Below, piece after piece: positions 8,617 to 18,663 of a stretch of DNA of 64,000 bases (position 1 is its first letter; each line of letters opens with the position of its first letter). A program made the position numbers and the translations under genes. The stretch comes from Pectinatus cerevisiiphilus (lineage in GTDB: Bacteria; Bacillota; Negativicutes; Selenomonadales; Selenomonadaceae), in NCBI RefSeq assembly GCF_004341685.1, contig NZ_SMAA01000002.1, forward strand, positions 62,001-126,000, in the 5' to 3' direction. The notes beneath the pieces were generated by a model. That model searched no databases. It saw only the letters and a list, made by a program, of their open reading frames with translations, and was not told the DNA's origin.

Positions 8617-11600
8617 TTAAAATTTGTATTCAAGCGTCATATAATATGAACGACCGGACAGTGGGTAAGCCGGTGTATTTGTCTCGATACTACCGTCGGC
8701 CATATAGTGTATATCAAAAACATCTTTTCCCCTGTTGAACAGATCATTTACACCGGCAGACAATGTCCAGTCTTTATTGAATTTATACTTGGCACCCAGG
8801 TCAAAAGTAGAAAGGCTGCTCATCCAGTATCGTTCTCTGGCATCAGAAGTACTGCTGCCTATGAATTGACGGTCAAGGTAGTTATATTCAATAAAGGTGT
8901 TGAGTTTATCACCAGGCCAGAGGTAATCAAGTCGGGCATTTATTACCCATTCTGGTGTATAGGAAATAGTCGATTTCATTGACATACCGGCGTCCGCTAT
9001 AGAAGATTCATCTGAGTACTCAGGTTTTTGCCAAGTCGCGGCAAGATTAAGGGTAGTGCGTTTCCATTTCATATTATGGGTGAGTTCAATGCCGTGGATT
9101 TTTGCTTCATCCATTGGGAAATAGGTACTATATGAATTTGGTAGCATTGGCGTCCAGAGGGCAAACTGATTTTTTGCCCGGCGTTGGAACCATGTTAATA
9201 CGGTGTCGGTATCGGCACCGGCTAATTTACCCTGCCAGTTCAGGCTGAAATCAAACTGGGTACCGTGTTCCCAAGTACTACCGCCTCGTGTACCGAAAAA
9301 TTCACCGGCACCGGCATTCGGTGCGATCGTTGCGCCATCACCAAATAATTCGTAGAAGTTCGGGTGGCGGTTATAAGTGCCCCAGGTTGTCTTAAAGCTC
9401 CAATGGTCGTTGAGCTGCTTTTGCAGGGCGGCACCGCCTGAGTATTTCCAGGAACGGTCATTATCGCTCATTGTCTGCATATCGACTTTGTCCAGGCGTA
9501 TGATAGGGGTGAACTTAAAATCACCGGCATCGTTGAGGGTGATCGTGTCCTGGATGTTGAAATGGTATTCATTGATCTTATACTGGTGTATATATTGCCG
9601 GCCTAGGTCTTGCAACATTTCCCAATAGGTTTTTCTGCCGCTGACATCGGCATCCATCGTTTCCCGGCTCATATCCCCGTGTATTTCCAATAGATGGTTG
9701 GCACCCATTTTATAACTGCTGTCCATGGACAGATTCCATTTTTTGGAGTGGTAATGTGCCCAGAGACCACCGGGAGAGATAATATCCTGCATGCCAAGGA
9801 CGGATTCCGGATTTTTTATACCTGCATCCTGTAACGCCTGGTAACGTTTATAATAACCTGTATTGAGATAATCTTTTTTGTTGTCGATGTAACTCAACTG
9901 CCAGCCAAAGTCAAGCTTGTCGAAAGTATCACGCCGACCAACGAGAAATTCTTTTTGGTGTGTATCTTGTGTCTTGTCCCAAAAACCTTTTTCATAATTT
10001 TCTGCATCAAAGGCGAGTAATGTTTGAGGCAAATAGGGTTCAAAAGGAAGGTTTGGGCCAAAATTCTTACTAACATTGGCAGGAAGCTCTTCATGTAAGT
10101 CTTTCCAGGATATTTTTGCCATCCAGTGATCGTCCTGCCACTTGAGCATGCCGTTATTATTTTGGTAACCATTGCTGGTACGTTTTATGTTATCAGGGGC
10201 ACTCTTTCCATCGAGAAAGATATACTGTGGTTTGAAATTATAATCGCCCTTCCAGATATCACGCTGGTAGGTAGCCAGCAGACTGCCGTCACCGAGCGGT
10301 GTCGTCAGTTGGTAGGTACCGTTATAACCACCATAGGATTTAAAGCCCTGTGTTATGGAGCCGCCTAGCTTATCCGGTTTTTTGGTGACGATATTGATGA
10401 CGCCGCCGATCGGTGCACCGGCAAAACGGGCTGGCACATAGCCGCGGTATACTTCGATACGTTCGACGTTATCGACCGGCAGTGCAGATAAATTGACGGC
10501 ACTTTCACCGTTGAGGTTCATTGGTACACCATCGACGTAAACATTGACCTGTGCACCGGTAGCACCACGCACACGGGCTACCGTATAGTGCCCTGTGCCG
10601 GATACTTTCTGGACATAAAGTCCAGGAACACTTCGTAACATGGCAGGCAGATCTTTTTGTTCACCTTTGTACTGGTCTGTATAAACAACGGATACCTGTC
10701 CCGGGCTTAGCTGGTTTTCCCATTCGGGGCGTTTGGCTTCTACTGTGACACTGCCAAGATCAAAGGAAGGCATTCCTGTTGTAGTATTATCGGTAGATGT
10801 ATTATTAGTAGAAGAAACAGCGGGTGCTGTTTGAACCTGCTGTGGTTCTGTATTGTCTATTGTTGCTGCAGCCGTTGAAGAAGCTATCGGTTGGGCTGGT
10901 TTATTTTCATTAACTACTGCGGCAGAATTTACTTTAGCGGTAGAGCTTATTTTAGTAGTAGGAACTGTTTGGGCAGGTTTTTCAGTGGAAATCTTGTTTT
11001 CTGCGGGAGCACCGATGACCATAGTAGGTGCGTGGGCATTACTATAGCTTGGTGCATTTTCTGTCGGTTGGTCTTTTCCATTTACGACGGCTGTTTCAGG
11101 AGTTGTTTTAGCAGCCGTTTTTTTCCGGCTGGGAGCGCCAAACCCGTCCCAGGTGAAATCAAGCCGTCCATTGATGCTCCAGTTATTACCTGTATTTTGT
11201 CCCGCTGTCCTAGCAAATTCTAGATTGAGTTTACCATTAGGGGAAATGCGGTAATCAGTGCCGAGTTTTAATTCCAGCCAAGTATCGTTGCCATTGTTCG
11301 TGGCAATAGGACGCTGCTGGTAACCGTAAAAGGCATTTATATCCTGGTCACCGGCAAACTCATGCATAAGACCGACACTGCCATAGACATCACCCCTTGT
11401 GCCGATGTCACGACCCATGCGCAGGCGCAATCGTCCAGTAGTATTATTGTAAGATCTCTGGTCAATGCCGAGATGGTTACTAAGCTTATAATGGGTGGAG
11501 TCAACGGTACCGAAGAAGAGCGCAGCCGCCGGTTCATACCACCAACCACCGCTTAATTCATTGCGTTTGCCGTATTGGATGCCGGCATTATACCCCCAGG

Positions 11601-13878
11601 CACTGTAATCACCGGTTACCTTACCACTGGCACCGGTGCCGTCACCAAGATTGGCATAGATATTGTAGTCATTGCTGAGGCGGTCGGCTGTGATGCCGGC
11701 ATCAAGGAAATGCCCCTTATCGCCTACCCAGCTGCCATATATACCCACAGCCATACTGTCCTGGTTGCCGCTGCCTCCGGAAGTGCCGGAGCTGCCCTTT
11801 ACTTTACTCAGGAAAAACCCCGTATAAACTTTGCCGTTATAAAACTTTTTGTTTAAAAGCTTATCGTAGCCACCCTGCCAGCCTGTGTAATTTTGGCTCA
11901 GGCTGTTACCATAAGCGCCACTGCCGTTTAGCTTGCCATGCCATACCTGTCCCCAGGTATTTTCGTGGCCGTCGGGGACATCCTTTTTATAGCGGGCGTG
12001 CAGGTCGTCAGTACGGCGGAACATATTGAGATAATTTTCCCGCCAGAGGTTATGTGTCAGCAGTGAGTTATCGCTGACTGCCTTACCAGTATTGGACATC
12101 TCTCCTGTGTCGGCAAAACTGTAACCGCTTAGGTACCAGGCTGTCCCTGTCTTATTGGCAGGATTATTGGGATCAGTAAAATAATTGTCTGCCTTGACTA
12201 TGTATGGCGTTATCTCATAAGTGCTGAACACACCGTCAGCCAGTGATTTTCTGGCAAGTACATTGAAATACTGACCGCCGTGTAAAATACCTACTAATAT
12301 CGGTACATTACCTTTTTCGACAGAAGCATCATCTTTGTCGAGGATTACATCACCGGCGGGCAGGATACCGACGCCGGGCACCCAGCCTAGTTCGACATAA
12401 AGATTGGTCTTGCCACCACCGCTGGCTGGGGCGGCATCAGTTATATAGACGCTGTCTGTATTGCCGCTTCTGAACTTCATTGCCGAGTTGTAGTCGTTTG
12501 GAGTCACATAGCCATAATCGTAGTTGTAATCATTGGAACCTGAACTGGGATTTCTTCCTTTATGCTGTAAGGAGGCCTCCATGACATAGTTACCAAGACG
12601 GAAGGTGGTACCTTCACCTAAAACGGCATTGTCCACATACATGATACGGTTGGGATTAAGGACATAGCCATGATATTTGTCTGTCGGGTTACCGTTCTCA
12701 TCGAGATAAAAACCATTGTCATAGGCTGAATAAACGAGTGAATTATAACCGCCGACTGTGTTGGCATAGGTTAGGTCAATGACGGAGTTTTGTCCTGTAG
12801 TTAAGTTACCCACAGTTATTGCAGTATATTGGTTGCCGGCAACTGGAGTTTTATGGTCCGTTACGGCAGTGTTGCTCCAAGTAATATCACCTGTTTGATC
12901 TGGAGCTTCTACTACATTACCATTGGCATCTATGTTCCAAGATGGGTGGACTTTCACTGTATCATCAAAAAGGCCTGTCTGGGAGTTTACATATATAACC
13001 CTGTCCATAGGCCGCCAACGGCCGCCATTACTAATATTCTTTGAATCGTATGAGTGGGCAGGTGTTGATGTATTTGAATTAAATTTTTGGTTGGGGGAGA
13101 CAGCGAGACCCCAGTTTTGGGTAGATAACGAGTCAGGTGCTATATCACTGATATTATCGTCTGATACAGCAAGTGCATCTGGGTCCCAACCTGAGGCAGG
13201 AAGGTCCTTGATTTTTGATAGGTCATTAATTTTGGCAAGCTGGAAGTTAGGAAGGTATTTTTTTAGGAATGCGGCTAAAGCATTAGAGTCTTTTGATTTA
13301 ATAATATTGTATAATTCTTTCTGGCGGTCAGCGGTCAGTAAATCGCTGGTACCATTTCCAGTTGGATCGTCAAAATAAGCTGAGATAATCTGGTCGGCAG
13401 AATACCCCTCTATTGATATCTTACCGTCTGTTGCATAAGCTACACGTTTACGGCCATTGGCATCGGTAAAAATAATGGCATTGTAATCACTACCAGTCTT
13501 ACTATTTACCTCTTTTAACAAATCTGGTAATGCAGGTTTGTTACTGAAAGGATTCTTACTTGCGGCAATCTCATAAGAGGTGCCTTCATATTTTATTGTT
13601 GTTTTAAATGCATCGCCAGTAACTTGTATGGCATTGGCGGTACCACTTACATCATCGGCACTGGTTATATTTTTAGCACTAAAAGCATCTTCGGAACTGC
13701 CACGGCTATTATCTGTTAATTGACCATTTGTATCGCTGGCATTTGTTATTTCATCATCTGCCCATGCCTTTGGCATGGAGATTGTTACTCCTAGGGATAA
13801 GGCTATCAGTAAAGGCAGCAGCTTTTGCTGATAATGGTATAAAGTATTATTTTTTACAGTATTTTTAATTCTGTTCAT
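8617..13878 (-). CDS. Autotransporter-TonB-dependent receptor fusion, copy 2 (complete)
   Basis: 1753 residues, far longer than a typical TonB receptor (600-900). Signal peptide (1-40, ending PKAWA); passenger (about 41-660); autotransporter barrel (about 660-912, with 'YTGFFLSK', 'YSAWGYNAGIQYGKRNELSG' and 'GRLDFTW'); Pro/Thr/Asn-rich linker (about 913-1035); TonB-box-like 'SVTVEAKR' (about 1043); plug (to about 1165, with 'NVYVDGVPMNL', 'RIEVYRGYVPARF' and 'GGVINIVTKKP'); second barrel ending in the outer-membrane signature 'YYMTLEYKF'. Plug and linker would both be periplasmic, so the topology is feasible. One cobalamin riboswitch with terminator precedes it; the propeller gene follows after 99 bases. 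Corrinoid transport is inferred from the riboswitch. No TonB/ExbBD is encoded in the window. Confidence 0.93.
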   Translation of the reverse strand: MNRIKNTVKNNTLYHYQQKLLPLLIALSLGVTISMPKAWADDEITNASDTNGQLTDNSRGSSEDAFSAKNITSADDVSGTANAIQVTGDAFKTTIKYEGTSYEIAASKNPFSNKPALPDLLKEVNSKTGSDYNAIIFTDANGRKRVAYATDGKISIEGYSADQIISAYFDDPTGNGTSDLLTADRQKELYNIIKSKDSNALAAFLKKYLPNFQLAKINDLSKIKDLPASGWDPDALAVSDDNISDIAPDSLSTQNWGLAVSPNQKFNSNTSTPAHSYDSKNISNGGRWRPMDRVIYVNSQTGLFDDTVKVHPSWNIDANGNVVEAPDQTGDITWSNTAVTDHKTPVAGNQYTAITVGNLTTGQNSVIDLTYANTVGGYNSLVYSAYDNGFYLDENGNPTDKYHGYVLNPNRIMYVDNAVLGEGTTFRLGNYVMEASLQHKGRNPSSGSNDYNYDYGYVTPNDYNSAMKFRSGNTDSVYITDAAPASGGGKTNLYVELGWVPGVGILPAGDVILDKDDASVEKGNVPILVGILHGGQYFNVLARKSLADGVFSTYEITPYIVKADNYFTDPNNPANKTGTAWYLSGYSFADTGEMSNTGKAVSDNSLLTHNLWRENYLNMFRRTDDLHARYKKDVPDGHENTWGQVWHGKLNGSGAYGNSLSQNYTGWQGGYDKLLNKKFYNGKVYTGFFLSKVKGSSGTSGGSGNQDSMAVGIYGSWVGDKGHFLDAGITADRLSNDYNIYANLGDGTGASGKVTGDYSAWGYNAGIQYGKRNELSGGWWYEPAAALFFGTVDSTHYKLSNHLGIDQRSYNNTTGRLRLRMGRDIGTRGDVYGSVGLMHEFAGDQDINAFYGYQQRPIATNNGNDTWLELKLGTDYRISPNGKLNLEFARTAGQNTGNNWSINGRLDFTWDGFGAPSRKKTAAKTTPETAVVNGKDQPTENAPSYSNAHAPTMVIGAPAENKISTEKPAQTVPTTKISSTAKVNSAAVVNENKPAQPIASSTAAATIDNTEPQQVQTAPAVSSTNNTSTDNTTTGMPSFDLGSVTVEAKRPEWENQLSPGQVSVVYTDQYKGEQKDLPAMLRSVPGLYVQKVSGTGHYTVARVRGATGAQVNVYVDGVPMNLNGESAVNLSALPVDNVERIEVYRGYVPARFAGAPIGGVINIVTKKPDKLGGSITQGFKSYGGYNGTYQLTTPLGDGSLLATYQRDIWKGDYNFKPQYIFLDGKSAPDNIKRTSNGYQNNNGMLKWQDDHWMAKISWKDLHEELPANVSKNFGPNLPFEPYLPQTLLAFDAENYEKGFWDKTQDTHQKEFLVGRRDTFDKLDFGWQLSYIDNKKDYLNTGYYKRYQALQDAGIKNPESVLGMQDIISPGGLWAHYHSKKWNLSMDSSYKMGANHLLEIHGDMSRETMDADVSGRKTYWEMLQDLGRQYIHQYKINEYHFNIQDTITLNDAGDFKFTPIIRLDKVDMQTMSDNDRSWKYSGGAALQKQLNDHWSFKTTWGTYNRHPNFYELFGDGATIAPNAGAGEFFGTRGGSTWEHGTQFDFSLNWQGKLAGADTDTVLTWFQRRAKNQFALWTPMLPNSYSTYFPMDEAKIHGIELTHNMKWKRTTLNLAATWQKPEYSDESSIADAGMSMKSTISYTPEWVINARLDYLWPGDKLNTFIEYNYLDRQFIGSSTSDARERYWMSSLSTFDLGAKYKFNKDWTLSAGVNDLFNRGKDVFDIHYMADGSIETNTPAYPLSGRSYYMTLEYKF

Positions 13879-14110
13879 GCGGGTGTACCTACCCTGAACG
13901 TTGGCTGATTGTGATTCATTATATAAATAGCCTCTTTTTATAATTTATAATAAGTATAAGTTCATTTTTTAACTTGTTTGCATAGATGACGGCAAAGTTA
14001 TGTCTGGCAGGTTTTCATTAACAATTTTCCCCCTAATTGCTTATATAAAAAATAGAAATTTTTGTTAGAATTACCTGGTTTTCATTAATTCTATTATTAA
14101 ATTATTGGTA

Positions 14111-14142
14111 ACAAAAAAACCTTCATCTACAATAGATGAAGG
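14111..14142 (-). terminator. Intrinsic terminator of the copy-2 cobalamin riboswitch
   Basis: Minus-strand stem CCTTCATCTA / TAGATGAAGG followed by a run of seven T. It matches the terminator at 5534-5567. Confidence 0.88.
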
Positions 14143-14246
14143 CTATAACGACGCATTCCGTTTACGACAGTAAATAATACTGCCGGTACGAAATCGCCTC
14201 CCCATCGTTCGTAGGTGTAAGCATCAATGATGCTAACGGTGATCGT

Positions 14247-14400
14247 TAAACAGGCAGTTCTTCTGGCTCGGATTCATTGCTCATCACACCTTCTCGGGGA
14301 AAACTCCCAATGGTATTTTGTGATTTGCTCATCCTTACAGCGGCGGGACCGCTCCGGCTTTGTACCGGATTCCCTATTAAGCCCTTGCGGGCACCTGTTC
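14247..14400 (-). ncRNA. Cobalamin riboswitch upstream of receptor copy 2
   Basis: Same landmarks as riboswitch A: AGGTGCCC..GGGCTTAATAGGGAATCCGG, CCGGAGCGGTCCCGCCGCTGTAA, and GCCAGAAGAACTGCCTGTTT closing onto AACAGG. Only this one element is present here. The segment corresponding to riboswitch B and its terminator (about 310 bases) is absent between terminator and gene. Confidence 0.93.
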
Positions 14401-14441
14401 CAATATAAATATAAACTTACATGAAAAAAATCTCTACGGTT

Positions 14442-14470
14442 ATGATAATATTTAAAAAGTCCACTGTCAA
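14442..14470 (-). promoter_or_regulatory. Sigma-70-type promoter for the copy-2 receptor operon
   Basis: Minus strand: -35 TTGACA at 14470-14465, 17-bp spacer, -10 TATCAT at 14447-14442, about 40 bases upstream of the riboswitch. Confidence 0.65.
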
Positions 14471-14782
14471 TACATATACATACATATTATTAAGTACATT
14501 AAAATACGATTTGTTATTATATGACTATAAAATGCTTACTTATTTTACAATATTAACATTTCTACAAATATAAAGTATTACTTTATAACTACATAACTTT
14601 AAAATGTCTACTGATTCTATAAAGGCAACACACTAATTAATATCATTAGTAAGATCGAAAGTTTGTATATCATTGTAGAGGTAAAATTAAAAATAATGTT
14701 GAAATAAAAAGTAATATGTAGTACTATAATAATATAAGCAGTAACAATATGTTACTACACTTAAAAAGATCATTAATAGCAG
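14471..14782. other. Divergent intergenic region between two riboswitch leaders
   Basis: No reading frame of note. A possible promoter for the rib leader lies on the plus strand: TTGAAA at 14699-14704, 17-bp spacer, TACTAT at 14722-14727. The rest is AT-rich and unassigned. Confidence 0.45.
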
Positions 14783-14888
14783 TCTTTGGGGCAGGGTGAA
14801 ATTCCCTACCGGCGGTAAAGCCCGCGAGCCTTTTTGGCAGATTCGGTGTAATTCCGAGGCCGACAGTATAGTCTGGATGGAAAAAGAT
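14783..14888 (+). ncRNA. FMN riboswitch (RFN element)
   Basis: GGGGCAGGGTGAAATTCC, CCGGCGGTAAAGCCCGCGAG, GGTGTAATTCC and CCGACAGTATAGTCTGGATG appear in the conserved order. It lies upstream of the riboflavin operon and should reduce rib expression when FMN is abundant, by way of the terminator at 14969-15009. Confidence 0.96.
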
Positions 14889-14968
14889 TGTGTGGTTTTG
14901 TTGGTAAACTGACGAGATTAGCACATTGATTTATTCCGTTTGAATGTAATTGATTTTATTTTGCCGCT

Positions 14969-15009
14969 TGGCTGTTAAATACTTAGGTGTTTAACAGCTT
15001 TTTTTATTT
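14969..15009 (+). terminator. Terminator of the FMN riboswitch
   Basis: Stem GCTGTTAAA / TTTAACAGC with a loop containing ACTTAGGTG, followed by TTTTTTTATTT, directly ahead of ribD. Confidence 0.88.
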
Positions 15010-15036
15010 GCCGGTATAATGGGAGGCTATGTTACG

Positions 15037-16134
15037 ATGGATGATGATGAGCGATATATGCGAATGGCACTGGAATTGGCAAAAAATGCTGAGGGCAGAA
15101 CCAGTCCCAATCCTATGGTCGGGGCTGTCATAGTAAAAGATGGTCGTGTAGTTGGCTGCGGTTGGCATAGAAAAGCGGGCACTCCGCATGCAGAGGTGCA
15201 TGCTCTTGCCGCGGCAGGAGAACTTGCAAAGGGTGCTGTTATTTATGTTAGCCTTGAACCCTGCTCCCATTTTGGTAGAACACCGCCATGCTGCGATGCA
15301 TTGATAAAGGCTGGTATAAAGCGTGCCGTTATAGCTATGGAGGACACTAATCCCAAAGTATCTGGCCGCGGCATAAAAAGAATGCGTGCTGCCGGCATTG
15401 AAGTAGTAACCGGTATATTGGCAAATGAAGCCAGAAAATTGAATGAAGTATTTTTTAAATGGATAGAAAAAAAGATGCCTTTTGTTACTATTAAAAGTGC
15501 TATGACGTTGGATGGGAAAACAGCTACCTGTACTGGTCAGTCAAAATGGATTACCAGTGAGCAATCGCGGCAATACGGACACCGGTTGCGCGATATAAAC
15601 GATGCAATTATAGTGGGCGTAAATACGGTTATTGCAGACAATCCTTCGCTTACTACAAGGCTTGGCGAAAATGGGAAAAATCCTCTGCGGGTTGTTGTTG
15701 ACAGTTGCGGCCGAATCCCGCTGGACAGTAAATTGCTCAATGATGGGGAAGCTCCTGTGTTGCTAGCGGTGACAGTAAAGGCACCAAAAGAGCGTTTGAA
15801 AGCGTTAGCTGATAAAAATGTCCAATTGATTGAAACCAAGGCTGATGCAAATGGGCGTGTTTGTTTACCAGAACTGTTTATGAAACTGGCACAGCAGGAT
15901 ATATGCAGTGTTTTGGTAGAAGGCGGCGCAACGCTTATGGGAAGTATAATAAAAGAAAAATTGGCAGATAAAGCATATTTTTTCATAGCACCTAAATTAG
16001 TCGGTGGAGAAAAAGCAAAATCCGCTGTTGCTGGTGAAGGTATCGGTAATCTAAGTGATGCTGCACAGCTCACTGAAGTTTTCACAGATATCTTGGATGG
16101 CGGGGATATTTTGGTGAAAGGGTACCTGAGGTGA
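15037..16134 (+). CDS. ribD: Bifunctional riboflavin biosynthesis deaminase/reductase RibD
   Basis: 365 residues. The N-terminal half is a zinc cytidine-deaminase-like domain with H51-A-E53 and PCSHFGRTPPC (Cys76, Cys85), which deaminates the pyrimidine intermediate. The C-terminal half (about 148-365) is the NADPH-dependent reductase domain. An in-frame ATG at 15019 exists, but GGGAGG at 15021-15026 is the ribosome binding site for the ATG at 15037, so the later start is chosen. First gene of an FMN-riboswitch operon; ribE begins four bases after its stop. Confidence 0.95.
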   Translation: MDDDERYMRMALELAKNAEGRTSPNPMVGAVIVKDGRVVGCGWHRKAGTPHAEVHALAAAGELAKGAVIYVSLEPCSHFGRTPPCCDALIKAGIKRAVIAMEDTNPKVSGRGIKRMRAAGIEVVTGILANEARKLNEVFFKWIEKKMPFVTIKSAMTLDGKTATCTGQSKWITSEQSRQYGHRLRDINDAIIVGVNTVIADNPSLTTRLGENGKNPLRVVVDSCGRIPLDSKLLNDGEAPVLLAVTVKAPKERLKALADKNVQLIETKADANGRVCLPELFMKLAQQDICSVLVEGGATLMGSIIKEKLADKAYFFIAPKLVGGEKAKSAVAGEGIGNLSDAAQLTEVFTDILDGGDILVKGYLR

Positions 16135-16138
16135 CTTT

Positions 16139-16792
16139 ATGTTTACAGGAATAATTGAAGAAGTAGGCCATATAGCAGCAATTAAAAATGGAACGGCGTC
16201 TGTTCGGCTGACGATAGCGGCCGAAAAGGTTTTGAGGGATGTCAATATAGGTGACAGTATCGCGGTTAATGGTACTTGTCTTACAGTCACGCAGTATACG
16301 GATAAAAGTTTTTCGGCAGATGTCATGCCGGAGTCGGTCAGAAAGACTTCGCTGAGTGAGTTGAAAACAGGCAGCCTTGTTAATTTGGAAAGGGCACTGC
16401 AAGTTGGGGCACGGCTTGGCGGCCATATTGTAAGCGGCCATATTGACGGTACAGGAAAATTGATAAGCAAGAAACCAGAAGATAATGCCATCATAGTGGC
16501 AATCAGTGCTGCTAAGGATATATTGAAATATATTGTCAAAAAAGGCTCGGTAACAGTGGATGGTATTAGCCTGACAGTAGTTGATGTTGACAGCAGTAAG
16601 TTTTCTGTATCGCTTATTCCGCATACGGCTTCAATAACGACTATAGGCCAGAAAAGTACAGGTGCATCGGTAAATATAGAAACAGATATCCTAGGAAAAT
16701 ACGTAGAGAAACTGCTTTTTCTGCGTGAAACTGAGGGAACACCACAGCCTTCCGGGATTGATATAAATTTTTTGAGTAAAAATGGTTTTTGA
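16139..16792 (+). CDS. ribE: Riboflavin synthase alpha chain
   Basis: 217 residues starting MFTGIIEEVG, the usual start of the family. The two lumazine-binding repeats are visible (about 1-96 and 97-195, the second containing 'DGISLTVVDV'). It dismutates two 6,7-dimethyl-8-ribityllumazine molecules to riboflavin. It lies tightly between ribD and ribBA. The symbol follows Bacillus usage (ribC in E. coli). Confidence 0.95.
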   Translation: MFTGIIEEVGHIAAIKNGTASVRLTIAAEKVLRDVNIGDSIAVNGTCLTVTQYTDKSFSADVMPESVRKTSLSELKTGSLVNLERALQVGARLGGHIVSGHIDGTGKLISKKPEDNAIIVAISAAKDILKYIVKKGSVTVDGISLTVVDVDSSKFSVSLIPHTASITTIGQKSTGASVNIETDILGKYVEKLLFLRETEGTPQPSGIDINFLSKNGF

Positions 16793-16866
16793 AAAGCTTT
16801 GGGATGTTTCATAACGGCTGAACAGCCGATCCTATAAATATTATCTTACGAAAAGAGGCTCTTTTA

Positions 16867-18078
16867 ATGGAAATAAAATTTGATTCGGTAGAAAAAGCAA
16901 TAGAAGATTTTAAAAATGGTAAAATGGTGTTGGTTGTAGATGATGAAAATAGAGAAAATGAAGGGGATTTACTTGCTCCCGCAGAATTGGTCACACCAGA
17001 AATAGTGAATTTTATGGCCACTTATGCCAAAGGGCTTATTTGTATGCCTATGGATGCTGCCCTTATTGATAAAATGGAACTTGCTCCTATGGTTGAACAC
17101 AATACAGATAATCATGAAACTGCATTTACTGTTTCTGTTGACCATGTTGATACCACTACAGGAATTTCTGCTTTTGAACGGGCATTGACGGTTAAAAAGA
17201 TGATGGAAGATGATATCAAGCCAACGGATTTGCGTCGTCCCGGACATGTTTTTCCGCTGCGTGCTGTTGAAGGCGGTGTGCTGCGGCGTACCGGACATAC
17301 GGAAGCAACCGTTGATTTGGCGAGGTTGGCAGGTTTAAAACCGGCTGGACTTTGCTGTGAAATAATGAGTGCGGACGGACATATGGCACGCACACCAGAG
17401 CTGTATGAATTTGCTAAAAAGCATGGCTTATCATTTATAACAGTAGCGGCATTGATAAAATACCGTAAGAGCACAGAATGTTTTGTGAAGAGAGTGGCGG
17501 AAGCTGACTTTCCGAGCAAGTATGGCAAATTTAGAATAGTCGCTTATGAAAATCAACTTGATGATAAATGTCATATTGCTATTGTTAAGGGCGATGTCCG
17601 TGGGAAAAAGAATGTGCTTGTGCGTGTTCATTCAGAATGCTTGACTGGGGATATCCTCGGTTCAATGCGCTGCGATTGCGGTGAACAGTTGGCTGAGTCA
17701 CTACGCCGCATCGAAGCGGAAGGGGAAGGCGTTGTGCTGTATATGCGGCAGGAAGGGCGCGGTATTGGCCTTGCCAATAAGATACGTGCTTATGCTTTGC
17801 AGGATCAAGGCAAGGATACAGTAGAAGCCAATATTATGCTGGGCTTTGCACCTGATATGCGTGATTATGGTATTGGCGCACAGATTTTAGCTGATCTTGG
17901 CCTTACGAGCATTCGTTTGATGACAAATAATCCAGAAAAAAGAGCAGGACTGGAAGGATATGGTCTAAAAATTGTGGAAAGAGTACCTATTGAAATTCCT
18001 GCTAATGATTTTGACGCAAAATATCTCAAGACAAAGAGAGAAAAAATGGGACATCTCTTAAATAATGTCCGGGGCTGA
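16867..18078 (+). CDS. ribBA: Bifunctional DHBP synthase / GTP cyclohydrolase II
   Basis: 403 residues, the normal length of the fused enzyme. The RibB domain (about 1-200) has the acidic metal-binding stretch [10 protein letters not shown]. The RibA domain (about 205-403) has the zinc cysteines in '[17 protein letters not shown]' and the 'RQEGRGIGL' motif. It supplies both precursors of riboflavin. A 74-base gap with a small hairpin (ACGGCTGAACAGCCG) separates it from ribE; AAGAGG precedes the ATG. Confidence 0.96.
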   Translation: MEIKFDSVEKAIEDFKNGKMVLVVDDENRENEGDLLAPAELVTPEIVNFMATYAKGLICMPMDAALIDKMELAPMVEHNTDNHETAFTVSVDHVDTTTGISAFERALTVKKMMEDDIKPTDLRRPGHVFPLRAVEGGVLRRTGHTEATVDLARLAGLKPAGLCCEIMSADGHMARTPELYEFAKKHGLSFITVAALIKYRKSTECFVKRVAEADFPSKYGKFRIVAYENQLDDKCHIAIVKGDVRGKKNVLVRVHSECLTGDILGSMRCDCGEQLAESLRRIEAEGEGVVLYMRQEGRGIGLANKIRAYALQDQGKDTVEANIMLGFAPDMRDYGIGAQILADLGLTSIRLMTNNPEKRAGLEGYGLKIVERVPIEIPANDFDAKYLKTKREKMGHLLNNVRG

Positions 18079-18146
18079 AATATTTAATAGAAGCTATAGT
18101 TTGTTCCTTAATTAATTTAAAAAGTATTTATGTGGAGGTTGGCATT

Positions 18147-18611
18147 ATGGCAAAGGTTATTGAAGGTCATTTATCGGCAAAAGGTTTGAAATTTGGAATA
18201 GTAGTGGCTCGTTTTAATGAGTTTATAACTAATAAATTACTTTCGGGAGCGCTTGATACATTGAACCGGCACGATGCGGCTGAAGAAGATGTGACTGTAG
18301 CATGGGTACCAGGAGCATTTGAAATACCATTAGTCGCTAAAAAGATGGCACAAAGTGGTAAATATAATGCTGTCATTTGCCTGGGTGCTGTTATCCGCGG
18401 AGCGACGACGCATTATGACTATGTTTGCAATGAAGTATCTAAAGGTGTTGCTGCTGTAGGGCTTTCTACCGGTGTACCAACACTTTTCGGTGTTGTGACA
18501 ACAGAAAACATTGAACAGGCCATCGAACGCGCCGGCACAAAGGTTGGCAATAAGGGTGCTGATGCGGCTATGGGTGCCATAGAAATGGCAGATTTGCTCA
18601 GAAAGATGTAA
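18147..18611 (+). CDS. ribH: 6,7-dimethyl-8-ribityllumazine synthase
   Basis: 154 residues, with '[15 protein letters not shown]' and '[14 protein letters not shown]', the substrate-binding and catalytic region of lumazine synthase. The ATG at 18147 is preferred over the in-frame GTG at 18132 because GGAGG at 18134-18138 is its ribosome binding site. Last biosynthetic gene of the riboflavin operon. Confidence 0.96.
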   Translation: MAKVIEGHLSAKGLKFGIVVARFNEFITNKLLSGALDTLNRHDAAEEDVTVAWVPGAFEIPLVAKKMAQSGKYNAVICLGAVIRGATTHYDYVCNEVSKGVAAVGLSTGVPTLFGVVTTENIEQAIERAGTKVGNKGADAAMGAIEMADLLRKM

Positions 18612-18663
18612 AAGTGGATTTTATGCGCGGCGATAAACGTTAAGAAGTAAGGGGCTGATTGCT

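Noticed and set aside
15537-18376. Several long minus-strand frames antisense to the rib genes
   Set aside because: They are shadows of ribD, ribE, ribBA and ribH; no ribosome sites or recognisable domains.
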